NCBI GenBank assembly: GCA_019671005.1
Contig: CM033744.1
Location: 15,802,128-15,866,127 of the forward strand
Origin: Hibiscus mutabilis
Taxonomy: Eukaryota; Streptophyta; Magnoliopsida; Malvales; Malvaceae
Direction of reading: 5' to 3'
DNA length: 64,000 nt
Shown in pieces: positions 45,166 through 56,760 of this stretch (the first letter of the stretch is position 1; every line of letters starts with the position of its first letter). Below the pieces are notes generated by a model that saw only the letters and a list, made by a program, of their open reading frames with translations, was not told where the DNA came from and searched no databases. The position numbers and the translations under genes are program-made.

Positions 45166-45317
45166 CTCCATAAACTATTCATCAGTTTCTTCCTATAAGA
45201 ATTTGTAATATCTTATATAAGATTGTTATAAAGGTTATATTCAATCTGTTGATACCTTTTATGTAAAGATGGGTGCACCCTAATCAGTACAGTTTTGTCA
45301 CGGGCAGCTGCTTCACA

Positions 45318-45785
45318 TATAATATAGGGTAAAGTATACAAATGGTCACTAAATTATTCTTAAAAATATAAAACGGTCACCAAACTTTCAAAAATTACAT
45401 AATGGATATTAAATTTTAATTTTTGATACAAAATGGTCACTGAGCCGTTAACCATCATTACTGGGAGACGTGACAGTTACGAAAATTTGTATAATATCAT
45501 GCTTAATCCTCAATATTTATACATTCAATCAATTTAGACATTAATAATGATGGTTAAATTAGGAATAAATTGATTGAATGTGTCAATATGGAGGATTAAA
45601 TGTTCTATTTTTCAAATTTCCGTAACTGTCACGTCACCCACTTGACGACAGTTAATAGCTCAGTGACCATTTTATATCAAAAACTAAAGTTTAATGCCCA
45701 TTATGTAACCTTTGAAAGTTTGATGATCATTTTGTATTTTTAGAGATAGTTTAGTGATTATTTGTGTATTTTGCCCTATAATATA
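45318..45785. mobile_element. MULE-type foldback MITE (450 bp) with 9-bp duplication
   Basis: The element 45327-45776 is almost entirely two inverted arms of roughly 210 bp: GGGTAAAGTATACAAATGGTC... at the left and the reverse complement GGGCAAAATACACAAATAATC at the right, continuing through TTACATAATGG, AAAATGGTCACTGAGC and GACGTGACAGTTACG. TATAATATA flanks both sides (45318-45326, 45777-45785). Long TIRs with a 9-bp duplication indicate a Mutator-derived MITE. No coding capacity. Confidence 0.87.
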
Positions 45786-46099
45786 ATCGTTGCCCAGGGA
45801 CTAATTCCCCTGTATGAAACTTACGAAAGGAAGAAAAAGGGTGAATATGGCGGCGAAGACCAATTTACATAAAACATAATGATCGTCTTAATTGAGCTTT
45901 TATTGATGATACTTTAAAGGATAACGAAATTCTTAAGTAGCTCAGAAAAGTTATCCTATATTAAATTAGTGTGATATTTGATATTCGACTAAGACGGATC
46001 GACTCGGATATCAAATCCCGCATTGATCATCAGAGTGACCCGAATATGAAATGATTACAAATATCATCAAAAAAAATTCAGCATGTATTCAAACAACGG

Positions 46100-46737
46100 A
46101 ATAACAAAACTAAGTGGGGTAGAGTCCTAAATATGCAACACAATCAACGAGAAAAATTGATACATGTCTAAAGAGGCCTAATTGCAAGTTTAAATTTAGT
46201 CGATTTATTTTGACTTTTTAATTGGGATTTGGGCATATTTTTGACTACGAAGTCTTCTTTCGACTTGTGAGTCAATCTCTTAGCTTTCTAACGCACTTTG
46301 AAACGCATCAATCCGATATCGGGAGCTCAAGATATGACCATTCTAGCGAAGACAGTACAATCAAAAAAATCCATACGGGTCTAATACAGGATTTTCAAAT
46401 AATTACGAACTTTTAATATTTTTATTGATTATTTGTAATTTAAACCAACTTAGGATTTTTCATTATGTATTTTAGAAGATTTAGGATCTTATCTGTCATT
46501 TAGTTAATTTTATTAAGATATTTAGATAAATTAGGATTTATATTATTTTTACTTTTATAGTTTAGTTCAAATACAATTCTTTGTTTTTTTCCCTTTGTTA
46601 TAGAATTTTACTAGACTATAAATAGGCTACTCTCCTTTGTAAACAATACACTTTTGTTTTTGATCAATAATATTAAACTCTCTTTGAGTGATTTGTTGCA
46701 AGATTTGTTCATCTTTTGTTTTTTTAGAAGTTGTTTC
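46100..46737 (+). mobile_element. Older LTR-like remnant (host of the copia element), left part
   Basis: The stretch 46560-46737 looks like a copia R-U5 region: CTATAAATAGGC (46614-46625) followed by tttgtaaacaatacac and a T-rich segment. It continues beyond the copia insertion at 52340-52490. No partner LTR was found, so the assignment is tentative. Confidence 0.4.
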
Positions 46738-47204
46738 TGTTAGAATTAAACCATAACAGATATGAAATCTAAACCCAGGGTCTATCATGTCAAATCATCA
46801 AGAACAATAAACTGAATTGCGGAAGCGTACCTGAATTAATCGATAGACTGAAAACCTTGAATCTTGATGTTGAAATCCAAATCTTTGGTATTGATCTTCC
46901 AAGAAGATAGGTTTTCTCTTGACGTAAAACTCTCTGACGGGGAAGGAGAGAAAAACAAGTTAACCTATTTCTTGGGGACCACTACCTCTTTATATAGTTG
47001 ATTTAATAATCAACTATTAAGTATTTATAACTCTGCCCCTCATCGAATTATAAATACATCTTATGGTATCTACACTTTTATTTCCATGACATTTTAATAC
47101 CCTTGACACGCCTAACATAATTGGTCACTTAATTTTGTGTCATACTTTAAAATAGCAATATACATTATACATATGTGCCCACTATTACGGATTTTAATCC
47201 AACA
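46738..47204 (-). mobile_element. Copia 3' LTR
   Basis: Nearly identical to 51871-52334 over the last 320 bases (I see about one difference there), with a few differences and one small indel in the first 120. This suggests a fairly recent insertion despite the broken coding region. Confidence 0.92.
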
Positions 47205-47499
47205 ATCTCCCACTTGGGCAACATATGTTTCCTGACAAATGTATAACCTTATGAGCTCAAAAATTTGCTATTATATAATAGGTATTCTGTAACAATCTCG
47301 TCCATCAACTATATCCATATAGGATCAAAGCAGCCTTTGCCGTATCAATCACGACAAGACCCATCAATGGTCACGTATATAAATATAGTCAAATGACATA
47401 GATCAATCATGGATGCGTAGCATGGAAAATTACATGAAATGTGAACCAAACATGTCTATTTCCAACTGGTCCTTCTAAACCTTAGCGAGATCAAACTTT

Positions 47500-48900
47500 A
47501 CTGAATTCAGAGTGTGCATAAACCAAAAGAACTTTATTTCTACAGAAAATAATCTTAAAATATCCTTAAACTGAAGTAACCGAAATTGTGTCTAAAACGA
47601 ATGAGCATTTTTCAAAATTACAAACTCCCACTAAAACTGAATATCCTTAAATAACATTACACCCACATGAGTAGTGTGCTCATGAAAGACCTAGGTGTCA
47701 GTTTCTTAATAAGCGCAATTATGGAGTTTGTACCAAAGATGCTCTATAGACACACAACCACTCAAATTTTCTTTAACAACTAGGAACTTAATATTTATGT
47801 GCTTCAAATTTAAAGTGTTCCTATTGTTTATAGAATAAATGAATGCATATTTATTGTCACAAAATAACCGAAGTGATCTTTCTATTCAATCTATAATTAG
47901 CAGCCCATGTGACAAAATTCTTTTGCATCAATATTCTAATAGAATCGAAGTCTGTAAACTTGATGATCTCTAACTTACCAGAACTTCGATATGTGAGCAT
48001 GTAATTTTTGTTCTCTAAAGATATTTCATAACCCTATTGGCTGTTATTCAATGGTTCAAACTAGAATTGCTTAAATATTTGTCTAACATTCTAACAATGT
48101 ACGCAATATCCGAACGCATACATACTTGAGCATAAATTAAATTCTTAATAGATTATGCACTTGAAATCTTTTGTATTTTTTTTAAAATTTCAAGGTTACT
48201 TTTAGGGCATTGAGTAAGACTAAATTTGTCTTCTTTAGTAATATGAGTATCACTTGGTTTACTCCCACTGAACTGTAGTATATAGAATTGTGAACCAAAT
48301 TTATCTCAAAACCAAATGAGATAAACAATATGAAATTTATAATTTCGTTAATGAGAGTCCAACTTAAGCTCATAGATGAATTTCTTTAATTTACATATCA
48401 TTGATTTTGTATCATTAGACACAAATCTATGATTGTACCATATAATTCATTTCTTCAATGTCGTCATTGAAAAACACAAGCTTAACATCCATCTTATGTA
48501 GCTCAAGATTAAAATAAGAAACAAGCCTCATGCTTATCTTGAAAGAGTATTTCAATGAAACTTGAGAGGAAGTCTCCACAAAATCAATGTCTTCTTTTAG
48601 AGTATATCCTTTAAATACAAGACATGCCTTATACTTGTCCGCATTATCATTATCATTTACAGCCAATTGGTTTGCACCTTCATGTAATGAGACAAGTTCC
48701 TAAACTTTATTGTCTTGTATAAAATTATACTCTTCTTGAATGACATCAATCCACTTTTGAGAGTCAGAACTTTTATGATCTGATAAAAATGATTGAATCA
48801 TTTTCTATCATTCCATTATTATCCTTATTTTCTTGAAGAAATACAAAGTAATAATCCGGAATAGTATTTCTCCTTCCTCTCTTGGATATCTTTAATGACA
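47500..48900 (-). pseudogene. Copia RT and RNase H (degenerate)
   Basis: RT: YKACLVFKGYTLKEDIDFVE, then ASQVSLKYSFKI-type text and LELHKMDVKLVFFNDDIEE at 48427-48666, matching the family KARLVAKGYTQ...HQMDVKTAFLNGD. Downstream, in broken frames, the RNase H end appears (KHINIKFLVVKENLSG, then VFHEHT), the usual close of copia pol. No complete YVDD box is readable. Many stops. Confidence 0.8.
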
Positions 48901-49330
48901 CTTGTTTTTGAGGTTGTTGAGTTTGTTCTTCTGAAAACAATTACCTTATCTTGAATGAGAGTTGTTCAACATTGTTTTGCTGAGGTACTTGATTCACTTC
49001 TTGATTAATGATAGGTGTAAAAACCTAAACATCATTAAAAGTGATAGTATGAATTAAATTATAATTCAACTTACCCTCAATAGCAATGTATCTAACCTTA
49101 TTTCTCCCTCCAAACTCAACATCCTAAAAATGTTATAAACCTCTCCTTAAAATAATCCTTATTGTGGGATCATAAAATTTACAGCCCATGGATCACTCAA
49201 AATAACCCGAAGTAGTTGCTCACTTTTGAAGTTTAATTTCTTCACATGTGTCCTAACTTATACAAAAGAATCAATACTTTGTAACTTATTATTGTTTCTT
49301 TTGATTAGGACCTTTAGCAACTTTATTCTA
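48900..49330 (-). pseudogene. Copia integrase-RT hinge; integrase core absent
   Basis: It encodes GCKFYDPTIRIILRRG, DVEFGGRNKVRYIAIEG and VSLKISKRGRRNTIPDYYFV, the C-terminal integrase/hinge text of Tnt1-like copia elements. The HHCC zinc site and DDE core that should lie upstream are missing: gag text resumes within about 200 bases. Confidence 0.7.
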
Positions 49331-49339
49331 ATATATTTT

Positions 49340-49900
49340 TTTATTGCCCTTATTCTTAGAGACACTAACTAAATGAGCACTAACCGAATGAGTACTTTTA
49401 CACTTATAATGCTTCAACTTTTCTTCCTCTTTAACACAATGAGAAATAAGCTCATTTATAGTCTATTTCTCCTTTTGACAGTTGTAACTAATTTTGAATT
49501 GGTTAAACTGCATAGGAAGCGATACCAAAATCATAAGAACAAACAATTGTTAGAAAGTTCGATCTTATGTACCTTAAGTTTTGAAGCAATATTAAATATT
49601 TTCATAATATACTCCCTCACATTTCCTTGATCTTTATACTTCATAGACATCAAGTAAGTCAAAAGTGATGTCATAGCCTTAACATTTTTTAATAAAATGT
49701 TTCTCAAATTTATCAAGGAAACCCTTAGTATGAGTAATATCTTTAGATTTGTGCTCCTAAAGAATTCTAGAATGTTGTACTTTATGATCATTAAAATCAT
49801 GCAATTTGAACGAACTCACCTCTCAAAATCCCTTTTATGAGTGCTTACCACCATGAGAGGTGCGAGTTGTTCTTCCTTAGTGCAAGGTCTATGTTCATAC
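49340..49900 (-). pseudogene. Copia gag (broken)
   Basis: The 49531-49800 frame encodes LLTYLMSMKYKDQGNVREYI, MKIFNIASKLKVHKIELSN, matching the family motif SMKYKGKGNIREYIMEM..LASKLKALK. After a frameshift, LPMQFNQFKISYNCQ-type text follows (49440-49530). The zinc knuckle is not recognisable. Confidence 0.78.
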
Positions 49901-50094
49901 AACCAAATACTTTATGTAAGTGTCTTTTCTATTCCTTGAAACTAGTTTCACTAAACATGAGTGTAGAATGTATTTAACAGATATTGTAACAGCAAAAATA
50001 AATTACCTAAATATAGAACAAAATAAGCAAATAATATAAAAAACAAGCCCACATAAATATTCATAAGTAAACAAATCAATTCAAAATAATGGCT

Positions 50095-50930
50095 AGTTCC
50101 CCTCAAGTTACCAAGCACAACATTAATATCAAGTCTTTGGACAGTAATATTAACTGTAAGCGGTACTCTTGTTGTAGCAATCAAACATTGACAATAAACT
50201 ATATCAAACAATAGATTAATCTTTGGACTAACGTATTGCTTACATAAAATAACTTATAATTGTCACACATTTATCGCCACAGTTGTCGTTGTAATTCTGC
50301 CAAATATTAACTTTCCTTTGGGCCAATTAATAAACGCATGAATTACAAAAACCCATAATTATCTTAATATTTTAAATAAACTAATCTACACAAAAGTGGT
50401 CACTTTGGTGACATTATGTTTCAATTAATCCATTAAAATATTAGACATCCGAAACCAAAATATGAATTTAATTGTTTCAAAATATTTGTCTTAATTTTAT
50501 CTTTCAATCAAATTAAAAGATAACCAAAATAATAATAAATTTGAATAAAGGTAAACCTCATATCAAGATACCGGACACTCCATTAATATTTCATCTTTGG
50601 ACAAAATATTAACTTGTAAGTGATATCTTGGTACAGTAATCAAACATTGATAATAAAAACATGTCAAAGTAAATCTTCCTTTGGGCGATTTATTGCTCAC
50701 ATATAAAACTGAATAATTATCACATGTTTATTACCACGATTTGCACATGTAATAATGTTAATTATTAACCTTCCTTTGGGCCGATTAATACTAACATAAT
50801 CTGACTTACATACACAAAATCTTCTATATATTAAAATAAAAATAATTTCTACAATAGAAGTCACTTTGGTGACTTAATGCTTCAATTAATTTTATCTCAA
50901 AATATATAATATAAATATACCTATATTCAA
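50095..50930 (-). repeat. Diverged direct duplication in the copia leader
   Basis: Block 1 (about 50095-50480) and block 2 (about 50575-50930) share, in order, 'caatcaaacattgaNaataaa', 'cctttgggccNattaata', 'gtcactttggtgac' and 'gcttcaattaat'. The blocks lie in the untranslated leader between primer site and gag. Confidence 0.75.
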
Positions 50931-51870
50931 ATTTAAAATTTTGTAACAGTCGAAACTAAAATTTCTGATAACACTTAAGTTTCTGAAATAACCCGAAATA
51001 AGGTTGTTTATATGGGGCTATTAGAAATCGAAAAAAAATCGAAATCTTTGACTGTTTCTTAAAAAAATATCTTAAACCTTAAACATGCATTTACCAAAAT
51101 CAAAGTCGAATTCAAAATATTCAATCTTTAACTAAAAGCCAAAATCAAAAGTATCATACAAATGAGTAATTCATATAATGATCACATAAAACTTTAATAT
51201 CCACCATCAAAACAACCGGAAGAATTATGATTTTGATTATAATAATCGATGAAAAATGATTTAAAACCTTATACCAAAGCAATAGCAGAATCCTAGAATA
51301 AGGATTTGAGTAGCCTGAAGTGATCGAATAATATACATAAATCATAACTATAAAAAAAAACATTAAAACTTTAGCTAACATATTATATAACAGGAACAAG
51401 GTTTTCATGAACGGGAAACAAACAAACCATTGAATATCTATTAAGCCATAATTAACTGCTCGAACAAAGAAACATATGATCTTTTGAATCGTACCAACAG
51501 CAAGAGCATGAAAAAAAAATCGACAATGATTTGATTAAAGATAACCTTTTCCCTTTCTTTATATATATATTAACCGATGGAAAGAGATATGGTTGAAGAA
51601 CAAAGCTAAGAAGAAAAGGATTTTGCGATTCACCATATTTATCTCAACTTTCGACACTTCCCTAACCATCACTTAAAAAATCCAAAATTATGATGTTTTA
51701 GTATAAATTCCTTCGCAGAAAAACATAATCAAATTTAACCGATATTATCATAAAACCCTAAAAGAATCTTAATCCCAAAAAATAATTATAATCCAAATAC
51801 CATATTTCAGAATGAATTAATAAAAAAATTGATTCTCAATGATTCAATATGACGAGTCTACGATGCCACT

Positions 51871-52334
51871 TGTTAGAATTAAACCATAAATGATATGAAA
51901 TCTAAACCCGGGATCTATCATGTCAAATCATCAAGAACAATAAACTGAATTTGCGGCGCGCACAGATTAATCGATAGGTGAAAACCTTGAATCTTGATGT
52001 TGAAATCCAAATCTTTGGTATTGATCTTCCAAGAAGATAGGTTTTCTCTTGACGTAAAACTCTCTGACGGGGAAGGAGAGAAAAACAAGTTAACCTATTT
52101 CTTGGGGACCACTACCTCTTTATATAGTTGATTTAATAATCAACTATTAAGTATTTATAACTCTGCCCCTCATCGAATTATAAATACATCTTATGGTATC
52201 TACACTTTTATTTCCATGACATTTTAATACCCTTGACACGCCTAACATAATTGGTCACTTAATTTTGTGTCATACTTTAAAATAGCAATATACATTATAC
52301 ATATGTACCCACTATTACGGATTTTAATCCAACA
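51871..52334 (-). mobile_element. Copia 5' LTR
   Basis: 464 bp, same termini as 46738-47204, followed by target duplication GTTTC at 52335-52339. The primer-site-like sequence lies directly to its left (51850-51870). Confidence 0.92.
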
Positions 52335-52339
52335 GTTTC

Positions 52340-53686
52340 AACAAGATTTCTTGAAGATCTTTTGGAGATCATCTTCACATTCTCGTTTGCCTAAGTAATT
52401 ACGTCTAGGAGGGAAGGTTAGAGTCGCTTGAGGTTTCTTGCTTAGATAATTGCATCTAAGAGGGTGTCGAGGACAAAATATCCTTTAACAATCATCACGT
52501 CAGCTCCATTCAACCAAACCAATTTCGTCATCCACCTTCACCAAGAGATTTTCATACTGCACTACTCTATCAAAATTGTAAAGCATACAAAAATAAAACA
52601 GTCATTTTACGTGCATAGTCGTTAAATACATGCTAAAACAAGAAGTTAATTACAAATCCAGACTCCATATGATCGAATTAGGCAGCATATCAAGTTTTAC
52701 CCCATCGGTAAGGGTGTTCATAATCGGGTACCCAAATCTCCTGGTAGAAAAAAAGTCGACATGTTTCTCGACCGTAAAAACTGGATATCCGAAATAATCA
52801 GGTACCCGCAAGTCGGCCCGTCGGTACTCGAGATAAATTTATATTTCTTTTTACAAAACATACAATTTAAAATAATTCAAATATAATTAAAAAATCTGAA
52901 TGAAATAATCCAAACATTATTAATCAAAACTAAAGGAAACGAAATATCATTTGATCAAAACAGAACTTAATTCATGCTATATCAATCTCAAATTTGTAGT
53001 ATAATCATTAATTCATTGAATCATTAATTCGAGATTATTTTTTTATGGATTTAAACTGTTATGGTCAAATATTTTGGGTGGAAAATCAAATTTTTAAGTG
53101 ATTTTTACTCCAATTTATAAATGTTTGACATTAATTTTGCTTAAAAAAGTGATTACAGGTGACTAGAAACAACAAAAAAACAAGACCACAGTCGGATTAA
53201 GTTAAATAACTTGATTACAAATACAATAGACAACATTCGATCTTGTTCGAAATGACTCGTTCTCACTCGCCATTGTCCTTTCCGAAGTCTCGAGCAATTG
53301 CTTAAGTTCGTTTAGAATAACACCAACCCATAATGTTCGAATTATTCATGGTCGGAACATGCCAAATACAAGTGTGATGATGCTTTTGTTTTCTCGTATT
53401 TTTAAGAGAATAGCTGACAGGGGGAGGGACCAACCCATTTCTTTGCACACAAATGGGTAGAAGATGGTATATTTTGTAGGGAAAAGTTGCAAGTATTTTG
53501 TACAAATGAGATGTGATTTGGCGAAAGGGGTTGCACACTTTTCCTCGCCTTGCTTTTTCAGCTACACAAAACAAAAGAGGATAAAAAAATCATTATAGTG
53601 CACCACTACTTTTGGGTGTGTGAGATAGGCATATGATATATATATATATATATATATACATTTTTTTTTGAAAATATAGTCGACAT
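52340..53686. other. Intergenic remnant
   Basis: 52340-52490 continues the older LTR-like remnant cut by copia. At about 52703, AGGGTGTTCATAATCGGGTA resembles the terminus of small hAT-type elements, but no partner end was located. A (TA)n microsatellite occupies 53636-53659. The rest shows nothing. Confidence 0.45.
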
Positions 53687-54060
53687 TGTTAGGAATTTGG
53701 TATGCGGCAAAATAACCAAAGCGATAACGACATAGACCAAGACATGGAAAGGAGACAAGATTTAACGTGGTTTAGCATAGCCTACCTCCACGGACGAGAG
53801 AAACGAACAATCCACTAATAACGTACAGAACCCGAAGAGTACAAATACATGATAACCCATGTAATCCCAAAACCCAGTGTACAAATCCCATGACCCGGTG
53901 GAACCAAAACACTCTTCCCAACATCCCTACAATACCCATCTCTATAACGTAGGCACAATAATTGTAGAGAACCTAAAAGTGGTTACATCTCTCTAGAGTA
54001 ATCCCCCTCTTTCTCATTCTCTTGTTCTCTCATAATTCAAAAGGTTAAACCTAGTCTATA
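53687..54060 (+). mobile_element. LTR-like remnant (copia-type)
   Basis: It starts TGTTAGGAATTTGG and contains 'taacgtggtttagcatagcc...ctacctccacgg', a phrase typical of plant copia LTRs. The right end is unclear and no target duplication was found. Confidence 0.4.
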
Positions 54061-54099
54061 TTCTGATACTTATGGTGACATAGCACATTTAATGTATGT

Positions 54100-54580
54100 C
54101 TGGGGTAATCAGCCTTTGCGTCGAGCCATTTTTCATTCTGGAACTTGTTTTTTAACGGACATGACATGATACCCACGGTAGAAGAGTACACAGCCTTGCT
54201 CAACAAGAAGAATGTTCAAAAAGATTGGATCTATACGAAGCTGCCAAGGAACTAGAATTATCCATTGAAGCTCAAAACCTTTGCCAGGATAAGTGACGAT
54301 TGGGTCAACGGCCTGATTCAGAGTCAAAGAGACAGCCTAGCATCTTCATGGGAATGTATCCGAGATAGCACACCCGAATGAGGTAATGAAGATAGACCTA
54401 TTTGTTTTTGGGATACGTGGTTTGATTATCTTCCCGAGGGTATTCAGAAACATCGATGTAGCCATCTTATATCTATTTGAACGCATGAAGAAGAAAGCGA
54501 ATATGGTATCGGCAATCTTAACCGAGACTTTTAGTTTCTTTGAGTATGACCCGAAGACATGAAGAGGGGAATATCTGTAG
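54100..54580 (+). pseudogene. Tat/Ogre-type ORF1-like remnant
   Basis: In broken plus-strand frames: EEYTALLN (54182 onward) and, after stops, VFGIRGLIIFPRVFRNIDVA followed by LFERMKKKANMVSAILTETF (about 54405-54550). I recognise this as the plant retroelement-associated domain found ahead of gag in Tat/Ogre-type elements (FPKALGHID..V.DLFDRL family text). Function unknown; at least four stops. Confidence 0.6.
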
Positions 54581-55690
54581 AAGTATACTTTTCTGGCTCC
54601 AGAATCTGGACCCTTTAATTCCTATAAAAGTCGTTCGAAAAGGTGATTACCAGCGGAATCAACGCCTTTATTTGCATCCATTTTGCATATCATGACATGG
54701 TGTTGATTCAAGAACAATTCATTTAAAAGGCTTTCAAAATAGAAAAAAAGTCTGCTTTGCCGAAAACGATAATATTACAGTATCAAGTTAGACCGAGCAA
54801 AGACCAATAAAGAAAGAAGATAGTCCGATAGTAAGGCACGTACGGCGCAGAAGATCCAGTGGGGACTATAGAACACTAATTTTAAAATCTTCACATTTAA
54901 CCCTTTGTAAAAATCTCAAAGATTTTAATTTAACTATTTTAAAAAAATAAAAATATTATTATTGTGTTTTGAATTCTTTTCCCTCCTAAAACTCTCAAAA
55001 AGAAACCCTAAAAGTTTCATTTTTTAAGTAAGTTAAAACTTTTTGATAATATAAAAGGGGAAATCTTTAAACCAAATGATCTTTGAGAATTTTAATGTAA
55101 ACCCAAAAGTTTAAAGACTTCAAGTAGACCCCCTTTGGACCACTAGGATCCAACCCTATTTAGACACATTATTCGAAGATCGATTTGTTTGCACCCAGAT
55201 CAACCGAAGAAGAAACTCTTATCTGCATTATGCCTACACTTGTTAATGTTTTTTAGATGCCAAAGCATGAAGATCATGACATCACAAGTTTATGGAGTAT
55301 CATAAGAGGAGAAGACGAGGTCACCCATCATCCTGAAGACGACGGCTAGACGTGTAGCACGAGCTTTGCTTCCCGAAGTCAAGATCTCTAAAAGGAAGCT
55401 AACTGTTACCTATAATTCATTATTAGTTTTTGTAACCAGACATTTTTCTATTGAACGAAAGTCTTTTAAGGACTGTTCGAGAATCAACACCGCATTTGCA
55501 TTCATGCATTGCATTGCATCATATTGTACAGTCATGGCATATTTTACATAACATTACCTTGCATAAAATTTTCGGGGAGTAATCCAAAGACCAATTAGAG
55601 TTTTATCATGAATAAAAGAATTAAACACACTCAAAAATCAAGATTCGAGCAGTTAGAAGATAGGCTCAGAAGAAAAAAAAAAGGAAAAAT
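54581..55690. other. Tat/Ogre-type leader or linker, no readable domain
   Basis: Degenerate sequence between the ORF1-like remnant and gag. A few plus-strand peptides occur, but none is assignable. Confidence 0.4.
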
Positions 55691-56760
55691 AGAAGAGATT
55701 TATGCCTTCGAGGCAAGAAAGCCCTTATTTGGTCATTCCGTCGGATTTCAAGATTCTAAGATTTGTGTAGTATGACAGATCAAGCTGCCCCAAGATTCAC
55801 CTGACCACATCCTGCAAAAGATAGAGAGCTATATTAAGAATGAAAAATTACCGATCCGCTACTTCCACGACAGTCTAGTAGGACCTATTGTGATATGGTA
55901 CAACTGTTTGAGTAGAGACCAAGTGTAATCATGCGGAGACTTAACCAACGTCTTTATGGGCAATACATATATGCTTTAGACCTAGCGCCAAGTCGTCAGT
56001 ATCTCCAGGGTACGAGGATGAAACCTAATGAGAGTTTCAAGGAATATGCTTTGAGATGGCGGAGGTTAGCCACCCAAGTGCAGCCTCCCATTGCTGAAAA
56101 GGAAAGTGACTTTCATGTCTCAAGCCATCTTTCGTATTTTCTCTTTGATAAGCTGCTCGAGAAATTGAGGGTCAAATGTGATGACTTTAATAGAATACAT
56201 GATCCAGGAAGAAAAATTGAGTCTTAATTCAACGAACCAGACATGCCTAGGAGCAGAAGGAAATAAATAGATAAATAGGTACCACTTTTAAGGTTCTCGT
56301 GATCGTAAGAGAAGAAGACATGTAGATTCTTCCGAAATCACCGAGAAAAATTCCTCGAACAAGTACATATTTAGAGATATTCAGAGTATTCCATCTCAGA
56401 CATATGGCCTCATCTGGTCAAGGGTTAGTACCTTACCTCTGGGCCGATAAAGATTACGCTCAGCTCATCTACCCACAGTTTTGATCCATACAGTATATGT
56501 GAGTTCTACATTAAGGTGCCGGGGCATGACACCAAGAAATTTGGGGTCGTTAATTGAAGAAATCAAGAAGTTGGTTGACGAGGGAGTCATGACGAGAGAG
56601 TTGATCCAGCGGTGGAAAAACAAGAAAAGTGGCACAAGCCTACACTACCTTGAAAGAGCCAGAATGATTCAGTACCCTAGAGATGGTTCGAAGGTCCCTA
56701 CGGTTTTCTCATCATTTCACAAAGAAATTCTCAACAAAAACACTCAATGTTTGTCAGAAT
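55691..56760 (+). pseudogene. Tat/Ogre-type gag remnant
   Basis: Plus-strand frames give HILQKIESYIKNEKLPIRYF, HDSLVGPIVIWYNCLSRDQV (55810-55925), then, after a stop and frameshift, LQGTRMKPNESFKEYALRWR followed by RLATQVQPPIAEKE (55990-56110). This is the capsid-domain text of Tat-lineage gag (family: ESFKEYAQRWRELAAQVQPP). A last frame, 56481-56762, is probably the gag 3' end. No protease or RT follows. Confidence 0.78.

Larger units (their letters stand above)
46738..52334 (-). mobile_element. Copia LTR retrotransposon, integrase-deleted
   Basis: LTRs at 46738-47204 (467 bp) and 51871-52334 (464 bp) start TGTTAGAATTAAACC and end ATCCAACA; the target duplication is GTTTC (46733-46737 and 52335-52339). 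On the minus strand: 5' LTR, primer-site-like GTGGCATCGTAGACTC, a leader of about 1.9 kb, gag, the integrase-RT hinge, RT, RNase H, polypurine tract (GTGGGAGATTG), 3' LTR. The gag-integrase-RT order is that of Ty1/copia. The integrase core is missing and the frames are broken. Confidence 0.92.
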
